DNA of 64,000 nucleotides from an uncultured Eubacteriales bacterium (GTDB lineage Bacteria > Bacillota > Clostridia > Oscillospirales > CAG-272), in assembly GCA_934402395.1 (NCBI GenBank), contig CAKRTQ010000006.1, positions 1 through 64,000 of the forward strand, written 5' to 3'. A model generated the notes under the pieces. That model saw only the letters and a list, made by a program, of their open reading frames with translations. It was not told the DNA's origin and did not search any database. Both the position numbers and the translations under genes were made by a program. This document shows positions 1-7,096 of the stretch, one piece after another. The stretch's first letter is position 1. Each line of letters starts with the position of its first letter.

Positions 1-1
1 T

Positions 2-37
2 TCAAGCGTTTTGGAGGATTTTATTAAAGCCCTATGA
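2..37 (+). CDS. Possible 3' end of an upstream gene (partial)
   Basis: One frame entering from the left edge reads SSVLEDFIKAL and then stops. It precedes a strong rho-independent terminator at 104-140, which fits the tail of a rightward gene whose body lies outside the window. Only 11 codons are visible, so the assignment rests on position alone and the product cannot be named. Confidence 0.25.
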   Translation, partial: SSVLEDFIKAL

Positions 38-103
38 GGGGCAGTAACCACTTATGAAATCGTGGTTTTCAAATTCCGATTTACCTAACTGAATAAACTA
101 CAT

Positions 104-140
104 AGCCAAACGCTCCTCAGCCGAGCGTTTGGCTAATTTT
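104..140 (+). terminator. Rho-independent terminator, copy 1 of a duplicated module
   Basis: A perfect 11-bp stem (AGCCAAACGCT with AGCGTTTGGCT, 9-nt loop) is followed by a T-rich tract. An almost identical copy, differing by one loop base, is at 14236-14273. The similarity continues into downstream bases (AAGGATGAA and flanks). Confidence 0.85.
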
Positions 141-284
141 TATGGAAAGGAAGGATGAACGCTAAGAAACTTGGATTCGAACGTAATATACATAAGCTCG
201 TTTACAAGCATGGCTCTGCAAGCCAGGAAGATAGCGGTCACTTGCAAGCCCCTGTTTTGCCACGGGAGAAGTCTGCCCTTCGGG

Positions 285-330
285 TGCATCTAAATTGGCT
301 AACACAAAATCGGCATCTAAATTGACCTGT
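285..330 (+). repeat. ATCTAAATTG-type repeat, copy A
   Basis: The element carries two internal GCATCTAAATTG(A/G)C phrases and ends GACCTGT. Copy B is at 1611-1657 and a shorter copy C (ATCTAAATTGACTTGT) at 2534-2549, just past the tRNA-Gln 3' end. Copies A and B are each followed within about 10 bp by a hairpin. The translated frame (ASKLTC) resembles tails I associate with mobile-element recombinase genes, which is from memory and unverified. Confidence 0.7.
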
Positions 331-335
331 AGAAA

Positions 336-371
336 CAACAAAAAAGCACCCTCGCGGTGTTTTTTTGTTGA
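336..371. terminator. Hairpin after repeat copy A
   Basis: An inverted repeat pairs CAACAAAAAA-G-CACC with GGTG-T-TTTTTTGTTG around a CTCGC loop. The A-rich and T-rich stem arms allow it to act as a terminator in either direction. Confidence 0.6.
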
Positions 372-689
372 TCTGCGGGTACACGGAGGAGGGCTTCAAA
401 AACGCAGAAGCAAAGCAGAAAAGCGCACCGTTGTCCGAACTCCGCTTTTGACCAGTACCCTGCCATCGCGTTTTTTTATCGATAGGATGGGAACCATCCT
501 TTCGACGTAAATCACAGTTCCTCTGCCAAAAATCCGAAAGCCTCGGCTTTCGGATTTTTCATTTGTGACGCAGGCACAAATGATGCGCTCGCCAAATGAA
601 GTTGCGCTTTGCGCACACGGCAATGAACCGTAACTTACATACTGAAATTAACCGTTGACAAATATTCATTTCTATGATAAAATAAACTT

Positions 690-1331
690 GTGAATTGGGG
701 ACGGCACCCATTGCCAAAAACAGCATTCATTAAGTTAATATCACGACAAGGGGGGGCGACACCCATAGAAAAAAACATTATTGTTGTTGATGAACAAGGT
801 AATGAATATGAAGCGACCTATCCCAAACGGGCAAAAGGTCTTGTAAAAAGTGGCAGGGCACGCTTCGTAGATGAAAGTAAGATATGCCTTGCGTGTCCGC
901 CGAATTTTGATTTGGAGGATAAAAAAATGACAGAAGAAAGAAAAACCGAAAGCATATACAATATTGAATACATACTTTCGCAGATAGCTAAAATTCAAGA
1001 GCAAACAGAATACCTGAACGATGCATTAGAGAAACTCTCACAAATAGGCGACGGTGAAAGCGGCGGCCCTGGTTCTCCGGGCAATATTCAGGGTCAAGCA
1101 AAAGCGCAAGCAATTGCCGATGTTGTCAGATGTCGCGAAACAACAAATCAGAAAATGCTGTCACTGTATGAAAAAATGTATGACGACCTGAAACCGGATA
1201 ATAGGAACAAAAAGTTGGATGTTCTTGATAAACTCGCACAAATCGCTGCAAATCCCGACGACTTTGCCGCAGAAAAATCGGATATGCTTACTACCATTCG
1301 GCAAATATTCAAAGAAAACTTCAAAGATTAA
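690..1331 (+). CDS. Hypothetical protein with short N-terminal KRAKGLVK module
   Basis: Function is not recognised. The body is hydrophilic. Residues ~26-70 (VVDEQGNEYEATYPKRAKGL... then ICLACPPN) look like a compact basic nucleic-acid or metal-binding module with a single Cys pair region. Residues ~85-210 are predicted helical (IYNIEYILSQIAKIQEQ onward) with a Gly/Ser/Pro-rich hinge near 125-135. The start is doubtful. The GTG at 690 lies inside sequence (GGGGACGGCACCC ... GGGTGTCG) resembling a degenerate palindromic element, and the family-like part begins near 769 after a purine-rich run but without an ATG. Terminator follows at 1336-1367. There is no clear operon partner. Confidence 0.6.
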   Translation: MNWGRHPLPKTAFIKLISRQGGATPIEKNIIVVDEQGNEYEATYPKRAKGLVKSGRARFVDESKICLACPPNFDLEDKKMTEERKTESIYNIEYILSQIAKIQEQTEYLNDALEKLSQIGDGESGGPGSPGNIQGQAKAQAIADVVRCRETTNQKMLSLYEKMYDDLKPDNRNKKLDVLDKLAQIAANPDDFAAEKSDMLTTIRQIFKENFKD

Positions 1332-1335
1332 CATT

Positions 1336-1367
1336 TTCCCCTTGCTTCGCTTTAGAGGCAAGGGGTT
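1336..1367 (+). terminator. Terminator of the 690-1331 gene
   Basis: The stem CCCCTTGC/GCAAGGGG is followed by TTTT, directly downstream of the stop codon. Confidence 0.75.
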
Positions 1368-1610
1368 TTACATAAGATAGTTTACAAGCATGGCGTTGCC
1401 CATTGCTATGCTTTTAAGCTTTGGTCAACAACATCAATCATATAGCTTCCGTTTGTTTGCATGACAAAACAGTGGCAAGACCATTGAAAAGCCTGATTTA
1501 TAGTATAAAAATGTCAACAGATCTGAGGTCGCGAAAGGAAAATCCTATGTTTCCGTATTATCTAAAAGACAATCTAAAAAAGCAAAAGAAGGGAGCGGTG
1601 TACCTTTATG

Positions 1611-1657
1611 CTGCATCTAAATTGGATAACACAAATTCGACATCTAAAATGACCTGT
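1611..1657 (+). repeat. ATCTAAATTG-type repeat, copy B
   Basis: Closely matches copy A (285-330), including the two internal ATCTAAA phrases and the terminal GACCTGT. As in copy A it is followed immediately by a hairpin. Confidence 0.7.
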
Positions 1658-1663
1658 AAACAT

Positions 1664-1700
1664 AAAACAAGGGGCGACCATTCGGTCGCCCCTTGTTTTG
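1664..1700. terminator. Strong palindromic terminator after repeat copy B
   Basis: A 16-bp perfect stem (AAAACAAGGGGCGACC with its complement) with a short loop, flanked by A-run and T-run, works in both directions. Confidence 0.85.
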
Positions 1701-1816
1701 GCCGGGATGCTAAGGTTTCGCCGGGCATTTGCGCCCGGCGCAAATGCGTCGGTTCGTATTCACCGTTCTCCTATGTGATCTCCCGCGCTGTTCCCGTTTA
1801 CCCGTAGTACGTGACG

Positions 1817-1872
1817 GATTGAAAAACCGGAGGAGCCATGGTATAATAAGATATCGATAAACTTGAATTTAT
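1817..1872 (+). promoter_or_regulatory. Orphan promoter, copy 1 of a repeated promoter module
   Basis: TTGAAA (1819-1824), 17-bp spacer, TATAAT (1842-1847), then AAGATATCGATAAACTTGAATTT. The -35, spacing and -10 flanks match the promoters at 2277-2320 (opposite strand) and 14373-14412. It points at the 3' end of the convergent SdpI-family gene and has no gene of its own, so it looks like a stranded copy. GATAAACTTGAATTT recurs at 13530-13544 upstream of the acetyltransferase gene. Confidence 0.7.
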
Positions 1873-2246
1873 CGTCTTGTTCCATTCTTATCAAAATTCT
1901 TTTTTAATGCTATTTCTGTTGGGAGAATAGACCCAATTAAAGGAATAAGTTGAACACCACAGATAATTCCTCCCATACTCCCAACACAATCTTCATTTTT
2001 TCCAATTACTAAAAGCATGAATATTACTGTTATCGGCAACATAACCATTCCACAGACATACCAGACTTTACCACAATATTTATGAGCAAATTCCCATGTG
2101 TCTTTGTTCTTCATAGACATCGAAGTCCGATATCCAAATACTGAATTTATTTCCTTTGGAGCCTTTTTCATAAAATATCTTCCAAAACCAATCATCGTAA
2201 ATGGAAGAAGCAACTCCATAATCAACATAAAAATCCAAAACCCCAT
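1869..2246 (-). CDS. SdpI-family integral membrane protein
   Basis: A 125-residue membrane protein with about four hydrophobic segments (~3-23, ~60-82, ~90-112 and a short central one). The signature of the SdpI/YhfL-like family is visible between helices 1 and 2: GYRT ... MKNKDTWEFAH..CGK. SdpI of Bacillus is an immunity/signalling protein against the SdpC toxin, and many homologues are uncharacterised, so a role in toxin immunity here is only possible. The start is well supported by AAAGGAGG seven bases upstream and by the promoter at 2277-2320. It is a single-gene unit in an accessory region. No toxin gene is seen nearby. Confidence 0.75.
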   Translation of the reverse strand: MGFWIFMLIMELLLPFTMIGFGRYFMKKAPKEINSVFGYRTSMSMKNKDTWEFAHKYCGKVWYVCGMVMLPITVIFMLLVIGKNEDCVGSMGGIICGVQLIPLIGSILPTEIALKKNFDKNGTRR

Positions 2247-2276
2247 TGTAAACCTCCTTTACTACAACTTCCGATT

Positions 2277-2320
2277 TGTCGATATCTTATTATACCATAA
2301 ATCTTCCCGTTTTTCAATCT
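2277..2320 (-). promoter_or_regulatory. Promoter of the SdpI-family gene, copy 2 of the repeated module
   Basis: On the minus strand TTGAAA (2312-2317), 17-bp spacer, TATAAT (2289-2294). The bases around the -10 (TGGTATAATAAGATATCGA) are the same as in the orphan copy at 1817-1860. Confidence 0.85.
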
Positions 2321-2486
2321 CAATCGCGCAATAAACTTTGAAAGGGACACCGCCGAGCGAGAAAGGCTCTCAACAAACTGATAACAATCAAATTTAGCCC
2401 TTTTCGTGAGTCCGAGTCCGGACACAGCATCGAAAAGGGCAAAAGGGATCTATGAAACTCCGAAAAAATGCAGGGGCGAAAAAACG
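2321..2486. other. Intergenic stretch with long-stem hairpin
   Basis: No gene is seen between the SdpI promoter and the tRNA terminator. A hairpin at about 2397-2441 pairs GCCCTTTTCG with CGAAAAGGGC around a loop that itself contains GTCCGAGTCCGGAC. It lacks a T-run, so it may be a structured RNA element or a mobile-element end rather than a terminator. Confidence 0.4.
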
Positions 2487-2522
2487 GGAGAAATCTCTCG
2501 AAATCTCCCGTTTTCTCGTTTT
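2487..2522 (-). terminator. Terminator of the tRNA-Gln transcript
   Basis: A perfect 11-bp stem (AAAACGGGAGA with TCTCCCGTTTT) is followed on the minus strand by a T-run, about 35 bp past the tRNA 3' end. Confidence 0.8.
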
Positions 2523-2533
2523 TCCTCGCGCGG

Positions 2534-2549
2534 ATCTAAATTGACTTGT
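2534..2549 (+). repeat. ATCTAAATTG-type repeat, copy C
   Basis: ATCTAAATTGACTTGT matches the right half of copies A and B and sits 5 bp from the tRNA-Gln CCA end, the usual side for integration of mobile elements. Confidence 0.55.
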
Positions 2550-2554
2550 CATCA

Positions 2555-2629
2555 TGGCTGGGATGGCCGGATTCGGACCGACGGATGCAGGAGTCAAAGT
2601 CCTGTGCCTTACCGCTTGGCGACATCCCA
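2555..2629 (-). tRNA. tRNA-Gln (anticodon TTG)
   Basis: On the minus strand a 7-bp acceptor stem (TGGGATG/CATCCCA), a D-arm (CGCCAAGCGGTAAGGC), an anticodon stem CAGGA/TCCTG with loop CTTTGAC giving anticodon TTG, a T-arm GTCGG/CCGGC with loop TCCGAAT, discriminator G and an encoded CCA end can all be folded. The promoter is at 2647-2675 and the terminator at 2487-2522, so it is a monocistronic tRNA. Confidence 0.97.
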
Positions 2630-2646
2630 ATGTATTTTACCGTACT

Positions 2647-2675
2647 ATTTTATCACACCGATGGCGTTATGTCAA
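2647..2675 (-). promoter_or_regulatory. tRNA-Gln promoter
   Basis: Minus strand TTGACA (2670-2675), 17-bp spacer, TAAAAT (2647-2652), about 18 bp upstream of the mature 5' end. Confidence 0.85.
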
Positions 2676-2692
2676 GTGTAAAGAGTGATTTT

Positions 2693-2729
2693 TTCTTTCC
2701 GCCGCGCTAATGGCGCGGCGGAAAGAAAT
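2693..2729. terminator. Hairpin downstream of the lipoprotein gene
   Basis: A long perfect palindrome (TTTCTTTCCGCCGCGC with its complement, 4-nt loop) lies 14 bp past the stop of the leftward 2743-5661 gene. The T-tract is part of the stem, so it is probably but not certainly a terminator. Confidence 0.6.
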
Positions 2730-2742
2730 GAGGTTCATTACT

Positions 2743-5661
2743 TTACCATGACCAGCCGGTATATCCGCCGCCTTTGATCGGAGCGGTGTAGGAGTGAGTG
2801 ATCTTTCCGTTTACAACGGTAAGACCGTCGGTGCTGTCGCCGGCGTAGTAGACCATATTGTTCTGTACGTATTTTTTTGCAGTGTTCATAATGCTGCGCA
2901 TAGCATTGCTCTTTACCGAGCCTCCGGAGCTTTGCGGCGCAAGGACGACCGGCGCCTTTATTTTGTCATAAAGAGGCTGAATGCTGTTGTATACGTGGTG
3001 CGCAAGCTGAACTATATCTCCGCGCAGGGTCGCATCGCTGTTGTTCTGAATTATAACATTTGCGGCGGGCTTGTTGATATCACCGAGCAGCCAGAAGCTC
3101 TTTCCGTCAATGATTATCTTCAGCACCATACAGGAATTGTTGAAGTCATCGGCTATTTCGCTTTCTGCCGTTACGGGGTCAACAAGATCCTCGTGTGTGT
3201 ACATGACGTTGATCTTCACGTCCGCAAGGTCGAAGCTCTGACCGGTGTGCACCTGAATGAATTTCACATTGTCGCCGGGGAAGTACTTCTTGACATAGGA
3301 TATCATTTTCGCATGATTTCCTCTGCCGTCGGCAAATCTGCCGGTATTTGAATAGTAGGAAGGCAGGTTAAAGAACATGCGTTCAAGCGTGAGCTGCGAG
3401 TGGTATTTTTTGAAGAAGAGAGCTGCGCCGCCCATATGATCGCTATGACCGTGTGTAAGCGACCATGCTGCAATGCGTATTTTTCCGCTTCTGATGCCTG
3501 TCACTTCACGCAAAAACTGCATGAAGCCGTCGCACTGAGCGTCATCAAACTGCTGATATCCGCCGCCGTCCATGATATAGACCGAGTTGTCGGCAAGCTT
3601 TATCACATACATCATGCCGCAGTTGATGCGCACGGCGCCATCGGTATCCTGGGCATTGCCTCCGGCTGCTTTGCTGTGCATAGGGACACCGTACTGGAAA
3701 AGCGTTGTGGTGTCGCCGGCTTTCTTTGTGTATGTGTATCCGAATTCGGATGCCGCACTGTCGCTGTTTTTGTCAAGAATGATCCTCACCTCGCGTACCG
3801 ATGCGGTGTAATAGGTGTAAACCATCTGCTTTCCGTCGTTGTACTGTGCGTAGATATTACCGTCGCAGGAATAGCTGTATGTCTCGCGGTATCCGTACTG
3901 CGAGAGCGTTGCACGGTAGTTGGCAAACTGTGCCTGATCGGTGCTTGAAATTATCTGCATAAGGGATTCGTTATCCTTGGCGAGTGTGGCATCCTTTATG
4001 CCCTGACCGCTGCGGTAGATCCGGCTGCTGCGGCTGCCGCCGCGGTATGCCGGAACTGTTTTGAGCTGCCATGATGTTGACACATTGCTGCTGTACGTAA
4101 GACACGCGGTGCAGCGCATGTCATCGGTTCCAGCGACCGCTGCAAAGCTGTGCGGGACGGCATCCGAACTTGCAACGCCGCAATAGGTGCAGCGTGCGGG
4201 GCTGTCGCAGCGGGGCGTTCCGACGAATTTATGACCGGAGCATCCTTTGTCGGCGGAGCGGAGCAGAGGCGACGATTTGTCGGCGGGCTCGTCTCCGGTG
4301 CCTTCCCAGATGATTATGTTGTCAACGTATCCGCACTGTCTGCCGCCGGTTTTGAGCACTATACCGCCGCCGAGCTTATCGGGGGTGGAATATGCCTTGC
4401 CGTCAGCGGACGGGGAGGCTTTTGAAACGAGCGTCCATTTGCCGCTTCCGGGGAAGCCGGGGGTGTTGACGCGCATATAAACGCTGTTGCCGTTTTTCCA
4501 GTCAACGACGTACCTGATGGAAATGTCGATATCGGAGAATGCCTGTTTGTCCTTGTTGTAGGGAATTCCAAGCAGCTTGGTTACGATAGAGTTGCTGTTC
4601 GTGTTGGCGGCGTAGTTTGCGCCGGAGACATCGCAGGTGTACCACTTGTCGTCGTAGTGTATCTGGTGGTTGGCGTTCCCGCGGTTGCGGAAATGGAAGG
4701 AGGTGTAACGCTGTCCGCCGTAATCGCTTACAAGAGCGATGTATCTATCGGCGGAGTAAGCATCTGTGTATATAAGGTCATACTGATATGTGTAATTCTT
4801 TTCGTGGTATGCGCCGAACAGAGCGGGGGAGAGTACTATCGTGTAGGTGTCGGTGCAGTTTTTGTTCATATTGTTGGATATGTAAAGCCGACGGCTGCCG
4901 TAGTAGCTCTTTATTTCGTATTTTGAAGTGCCGTTTTTGTACGCGCCGTTGCCGGGGGTGTCGATTACCCATCCGAGCCGCGACAGGACATTATCCGAAC
5001 TGTTGGATATGATCTGGTCCTCGAAGTTTTCATAGTAGAGCAGCCTGCCTTCCGTTTCGGGAGAAGCCGGCTCTGTGGTTTCCGGAGTCTTTGTGGTCTC
5101 CGGTATCTTCGTGGTTTCCGGTGTTTTCGTAGTCTCCGGTGTCTTCGTAGTCTCGGGAGTCTTTGTGGTTTCCGGTGTCTTCGTGGTCTCGGGAGTCTTT
5201 GTGGTTTCCGGAGCTTTTGTAGTCTCGGGAGTCTTTGTGGTTTCCGGAGCTTTCGTAGTCTCGGGAGTCTTTGTGGTTTCCGGAGCTTTTGTTGTCTCGG
5301 GAGTCTTTGTGGTTTCCGGAGCTTTTGTAGTCTCGGGAGTCTTTGTGGTTTCCGGTGTCTTTGTAGTTTCGGGAGTCTTCGTAGTTTCCGGGGTCTTTGT
5401 CGTCTCAGGAGCTTTTGTAGTTTCGGGAGCCTTTGTTGTCTCCGTAGCCTTCGTGGTTTCCGGGGTCTGCGTAGTTTCAGGAGCTTCCGTTTGCGCGGGG
5501 CTTTCTGTGATACTGTCCGCAGTTGTTGCGGCGGGCTGAGCGGTCGTGCCGGTCGGCAGATCGTTTTCGTTTTTTCCGCACCCCGCAACGGTCAGCGCCG
5601 TTGACGCAAGCATTACTATCGCAATTATAAACGACAGTATTCGGGTGATTTTAGGTGACAT
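2743..5661 (-). CDS. Secreted lipoprotein with Thr/Pro repeat and metallo-beta-lactamase-fold domain
   Basis: A 972-residue predicted lipoprotein. The signal peptide ends in a lipobox (TVAGC, Cys ~28). Residues ~60-200 are about two dozen copies of the hexapeptide (T/A)PETTK, a probable wall-spanning stalk. Residues ~207-455 look like a concanavalin-like beta-sandwich (ENFEDQ ... GYVDNIIIWEG). Residues ~474-527 hold two CxxC pairs of a small zinc-binding kind. Residues ~670-972 form a metallo-beta-lactamase fold with the metal motif THGHSDH near 735, then LLGD and LAHH, as in ComEC-like hydrolases. Substrate is unknown; a secreted nuclease or phosphodiesterase is a guess. The start has GAAAGGA upstream. 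The gene is monocistronic. The repeat could vary in copy number between strains. Confidence 0.8.
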   Translation of the reverse strand: MSPKITRILSFIIAIVMLASTALTVAGCGKNENDLPTGTTAQPAATTADSITESPAQTEAPETTQTPETTKATETTKAPETTKAPETTKTPETTKTPETTKTPETTKTPETTKAPETTKTPETTKAPETTKTPETTKAPETTKTPETTKAPETTKTPETTKTPETTKTPETTKTPETTKTPETTKIPETTKTPETTEPASPETEGRLLYYENFEDQIISNSSDNVLSRLGWVIDTPGNGAYKNGTSKYEIKSYYGSRRLYISNNMNKNCTDTYTIVLSPALFGAYHEKNYTYQYDLIYTDAYSADRYIALVSDYGGQRYTSFHFRNRGNANHQIHYDDKWYTCDVSGANYAANTNSNSIVTKLLGIPYNKDKQAFSDIDISIRYVVDWKNGNSVYMRVNTPGFPGSGKWTLVSKASPSADGKAYSTPDKLGGGIVLKTGGRQCGYVDNIIIWEGTGDEPADKSSPLLRSADKGCSGHKFVGTPRCDSPARCTYCGVASSDAVPHSFAAVAGTDDMRCTACLTYSSNVSTSWQLKTVPAYRGGSRSSRIYRSGQGIKDATLAKDNESLMQIISSTDQAQFANYRATLSQYGYRETYSYSCDGNIYAQYNDGKQMVYTYYTASVREVRIILDKNSDSAASEFGYTYTKKAGDTTTLFQYGVPMHSKAAGGNAQDTDGAVRINCGMMYVIKLADNSVYIMDGGGYQQFDDAQCDGFMQFLREVTGIRSGKIRIAAWSLTHGHSDHMGGAALFFKKYHSQLTLERMFFNLPSYYSNTGRFADGRGNHAKMISYVKKYFPGDNVKFIQVHTGQSFDLADVKINVMYTHEDLVDPVTAESEIADDFNNSCMVLKIIIDGKSFWLLGDINKPAANVIIQNNSDATLRGDIVQLAHHVYNSIQPLYDKIKAPVVLAPQSSGGSVKSNAMRSIMNTAKKYVQNNMVYYAGDSTDGLTVVNGKITHSYTAPIKGGGYTGWSW
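5075..5475 (-). repeat. 18-bp coding tandem repeat (PETTK hexapeptides)
   Basis: About 22-24 tandem 18-bp units encode (T/A)PETTK inside the lipoprotein gene. Units differ at wobble positions and alternate between Thr and Ala at position 1, forming a higher-order 36-bp pattern in the middle. The strand opposite is open throughout because of the period, giving a spurious VVSGVF repeat frame. Confidence 0.9.
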
Positions 5662-5756
5662 AACAGATAAAAAGTCCTTTCTGTATCATACGATTTATTA
5701 AGATTATACCATCAAACAGTGTACTGTGTCAACTGTTTTGTAGAAATTATATACAA

Positions 5757-5803
5757 AAAACTCATGTGATCCGTCATGCCTGAAGCCGGGCGGTTCACAT
5801 GAG
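5757..5803 (-). terminator. tyrS terminator
   Basis: The stem AACTCATGTGA/TCACATGAGTT is followed on the minus strand by TTTTTT, just after the tyrS stop codon. Confidence 0.85.
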
Positions 5804-5819
5804 TTGATCGGCGGTCGGT

Positions 5820-7043
5820 TTATTTGACCGTTATTTTTTTGTATGCTTTTTTGCCGCGGCGGAATACTATTCCTGCACGGAGCGCGTCTCCGGTGTATTT
5901 TGTTTTGAGGTCGGAGACCTTTTCGCCATCGGCTGAAACGCCGCCCTGCTCAACGGCACGTCTTGCTTCGGATTTGGAGGCAACGAGTCCCGCTTTTACG
6001 AGCACCGAGAGAATGTCGATATCGCCGTTCTCGTCAAGGTCATCTGCCGAAAGCTCTGTGGTGGGAACGGAAGCATCTGCTCCCGCACCGAAAAGTGCCT
6101 TTGCGCTTGCTTCGGCGCGTTCGGCTTCTTCCTTGCCGTGAACGAGCTCTGTAAGCTCGAATGCAAGTATTTCCTTGGCGCGGTTGAGGTCGCTGCCCTG
6201 CCAGCCTGCCATTTCGTTTATTTGCTCAATGGGCAGGAAGGTCAGCATCCTTATGCACTTGAGTACATCGTCGTCGCCGACATTGCGCCAGTACTGATAA
6301 AAGTCGTAAGGACTGGTCTTTTTGGGATCGAGCCACACTGCGTTGCCGGCTGTTTTGCCCATTTTATGCCCCTGTGAGTCGGTGAGCAGGGTAATGGTCA
6401 TAGCGTGAGCATCCTTGCCGAGCTTGCGGCGTATAAGCTCTGTGCCGCCCAACATATTTGACCACTGGTCGTCTCCGCCGAACTGCATATTGCAGCCGTA
6501 GTGCTGGAAAAGATAATAAAAGTCGTAGGACTGCATTATCATGTAGTTGAATTCAAAGAAGGAAAGTCCTTTTTCCATGCGCTGGCGGTAGCATTCGGCG
6601 CGAAGCATATTGTTTACAGAGAAGCAGGCGCCGACCTCGCGGAGCAGCTCGATGTAGTTGAGGTTGAGCAGCCAATCGGCGTTGTTGACCATTTGCGCCT
6701 TGCCCTCGCCGAATTCGATAAAGCGGGACATCTGGCGGCGGAAGCATTCCGCGTTGTGGTCGATATCTTCCTTTGTGAGCATTTTGCGCATATCCGTGCG
6801 CCCGGAGGGATCGCCTATCATCGTAGTGCCGCCCCCGATAAGAGCAAACGGCTTGTTGCCTGCCATCTGAAGGCGCTTCATGAGCGTAAGTGCCATAAAG
6901 TGACCGGCGGTAAGGCTGTCGGCGGTGCAGTCAAATCCGATATAAAATTTGGCTTTGCCCTCGTTTACCATCGTGCTGATCTCAGTCTCGTCGGTGACCT
7001 GCGCGATAAGACCGCGCGCCCTCAGTTCGTCGTAGATTGTCAT
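5820..7043 (-). CDS. tyrS: Tyrosyl-tRNA synthetase
   Basis: A 407-residue class I aminoacyl-tRNA synthetase that charges tRNA-Tyr in the cytoplasm. The order is a Rossmann catalytic domain (GFDCTADSL ... IGGGTTMIGDPSGRTDMRK), the KMSKS-type loop as KMGKTAGNAV (~230), and a C-terminal S4 RNA-binding domain from ~345 (LVASKSEARRAVEQGGV). The HIGH motif is the variant TAGH (SLTAGHFMAL), with the first His replaced by Thr. I believe this variant recurs in clostridial TyrRS but cannot check it. RBS AAAGGA is well placed. Only about 50 bp separate the gene from its upstream neighbour, leaving no room for a T-box leader, so regulation probably differs from Bacillus tyrS. Confidence 0.97.
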   Translation of the reverse strand: MTIYDELRARGLIAQVTDETEISTMVNEGKAKFYIGFDCTADSLTAGHFMALTLMKRLQMAGNKPFALIGGGTTMIGDPSGRTDMRKMLTKEDIDHNAECFRRQMSRFIEFGEGKAQMVNNADWLLNLNYIELLREVGACFSVNNMLRAECYRQRMEKGLSFFEFNYMIMQSYDFYYLFQHYGCNMQFGGDDQWSNMLGGTELIRRKLGKDAHAMTITLLTDSQGHKMGKTAGNAVWLDPKKTSPYDFYQYWRNVGDDDVLKCIRMLTFLPIEQINEMAGWQGSDLNRAKEILAFELTELVHGKEEAERAEASAKALFGAGADASVPTTELSADDLDENGDIDILSVLVKAGLVASKSEARRAVEQGGVSADGEKVSDLKTKYTGDALRAGIVFRRGKKAYKKITVK

Positions 7044-7096
7044 TGATTTATCCTTTCTTTTCGGGTGTCTTGCTTACATTTGATCATTGCATGGCA

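Larger units (their letters stand above)
141..689. other. Accessory intergenic region with repeated modules
   Basis: No convincing gene is seen here. The stretch contains a 46-bp element (285-330) that recurs at 1611-1657, a hairpin (336-371), and a phrase around 192-206 (GTTTACAAGCATGGC) that recurs at 1381-1395. A short open frame from 295 runs through the repeat and hairpin and is not believed to be a gene. The organisation looks like debris of mobile DNA. Confidence 0.5.
1368..1816. other. Intergenic remnant region
   Basis: No supported gene. It contains the repeated phrase GTTTACAAGCATGGC (1381-1395), repeat copy B (1611-1657) and a very strong hairpin (1664-1700). A 128-codon open frame (1421-1807) reads across the repeat and the hairpin, so I treat it as fortuitous or as debris of a decayed gene. 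Confidence 0.45.

Noticed and set aside
1421..1807. A 128-codon open frame in the accessory region.
   Set aside because: It runs through a repeat and a strong terminator hairpin, has no RBS and no recognisable domain. It may include debris of a decayed gene.
2406..2681. A 91-codon rightward frame.
   Set aside because: It is the translated complement of the tRNA-Gln gene and its terminator.
5075..5475. Regular short repeats considered as a CRISPR array.
   Set aside because: Units are 18 bp with no spacers and lie in frame within a coding region. No cas genes are present.
5075..5539. A rightward frame with a perfect VVSGVF-type hexapeptide repeat.
   Set aside because: It is the complement of the 18-bp PETTK coding repeat. 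A repeat period divisible by three keeps all frames open.
7044..7096. A T-box riboswitch upstream of tyrS.
   Set aside because: The gap is only about 53 bp and contains no stem I, specifier loop or antiterminator sequence.
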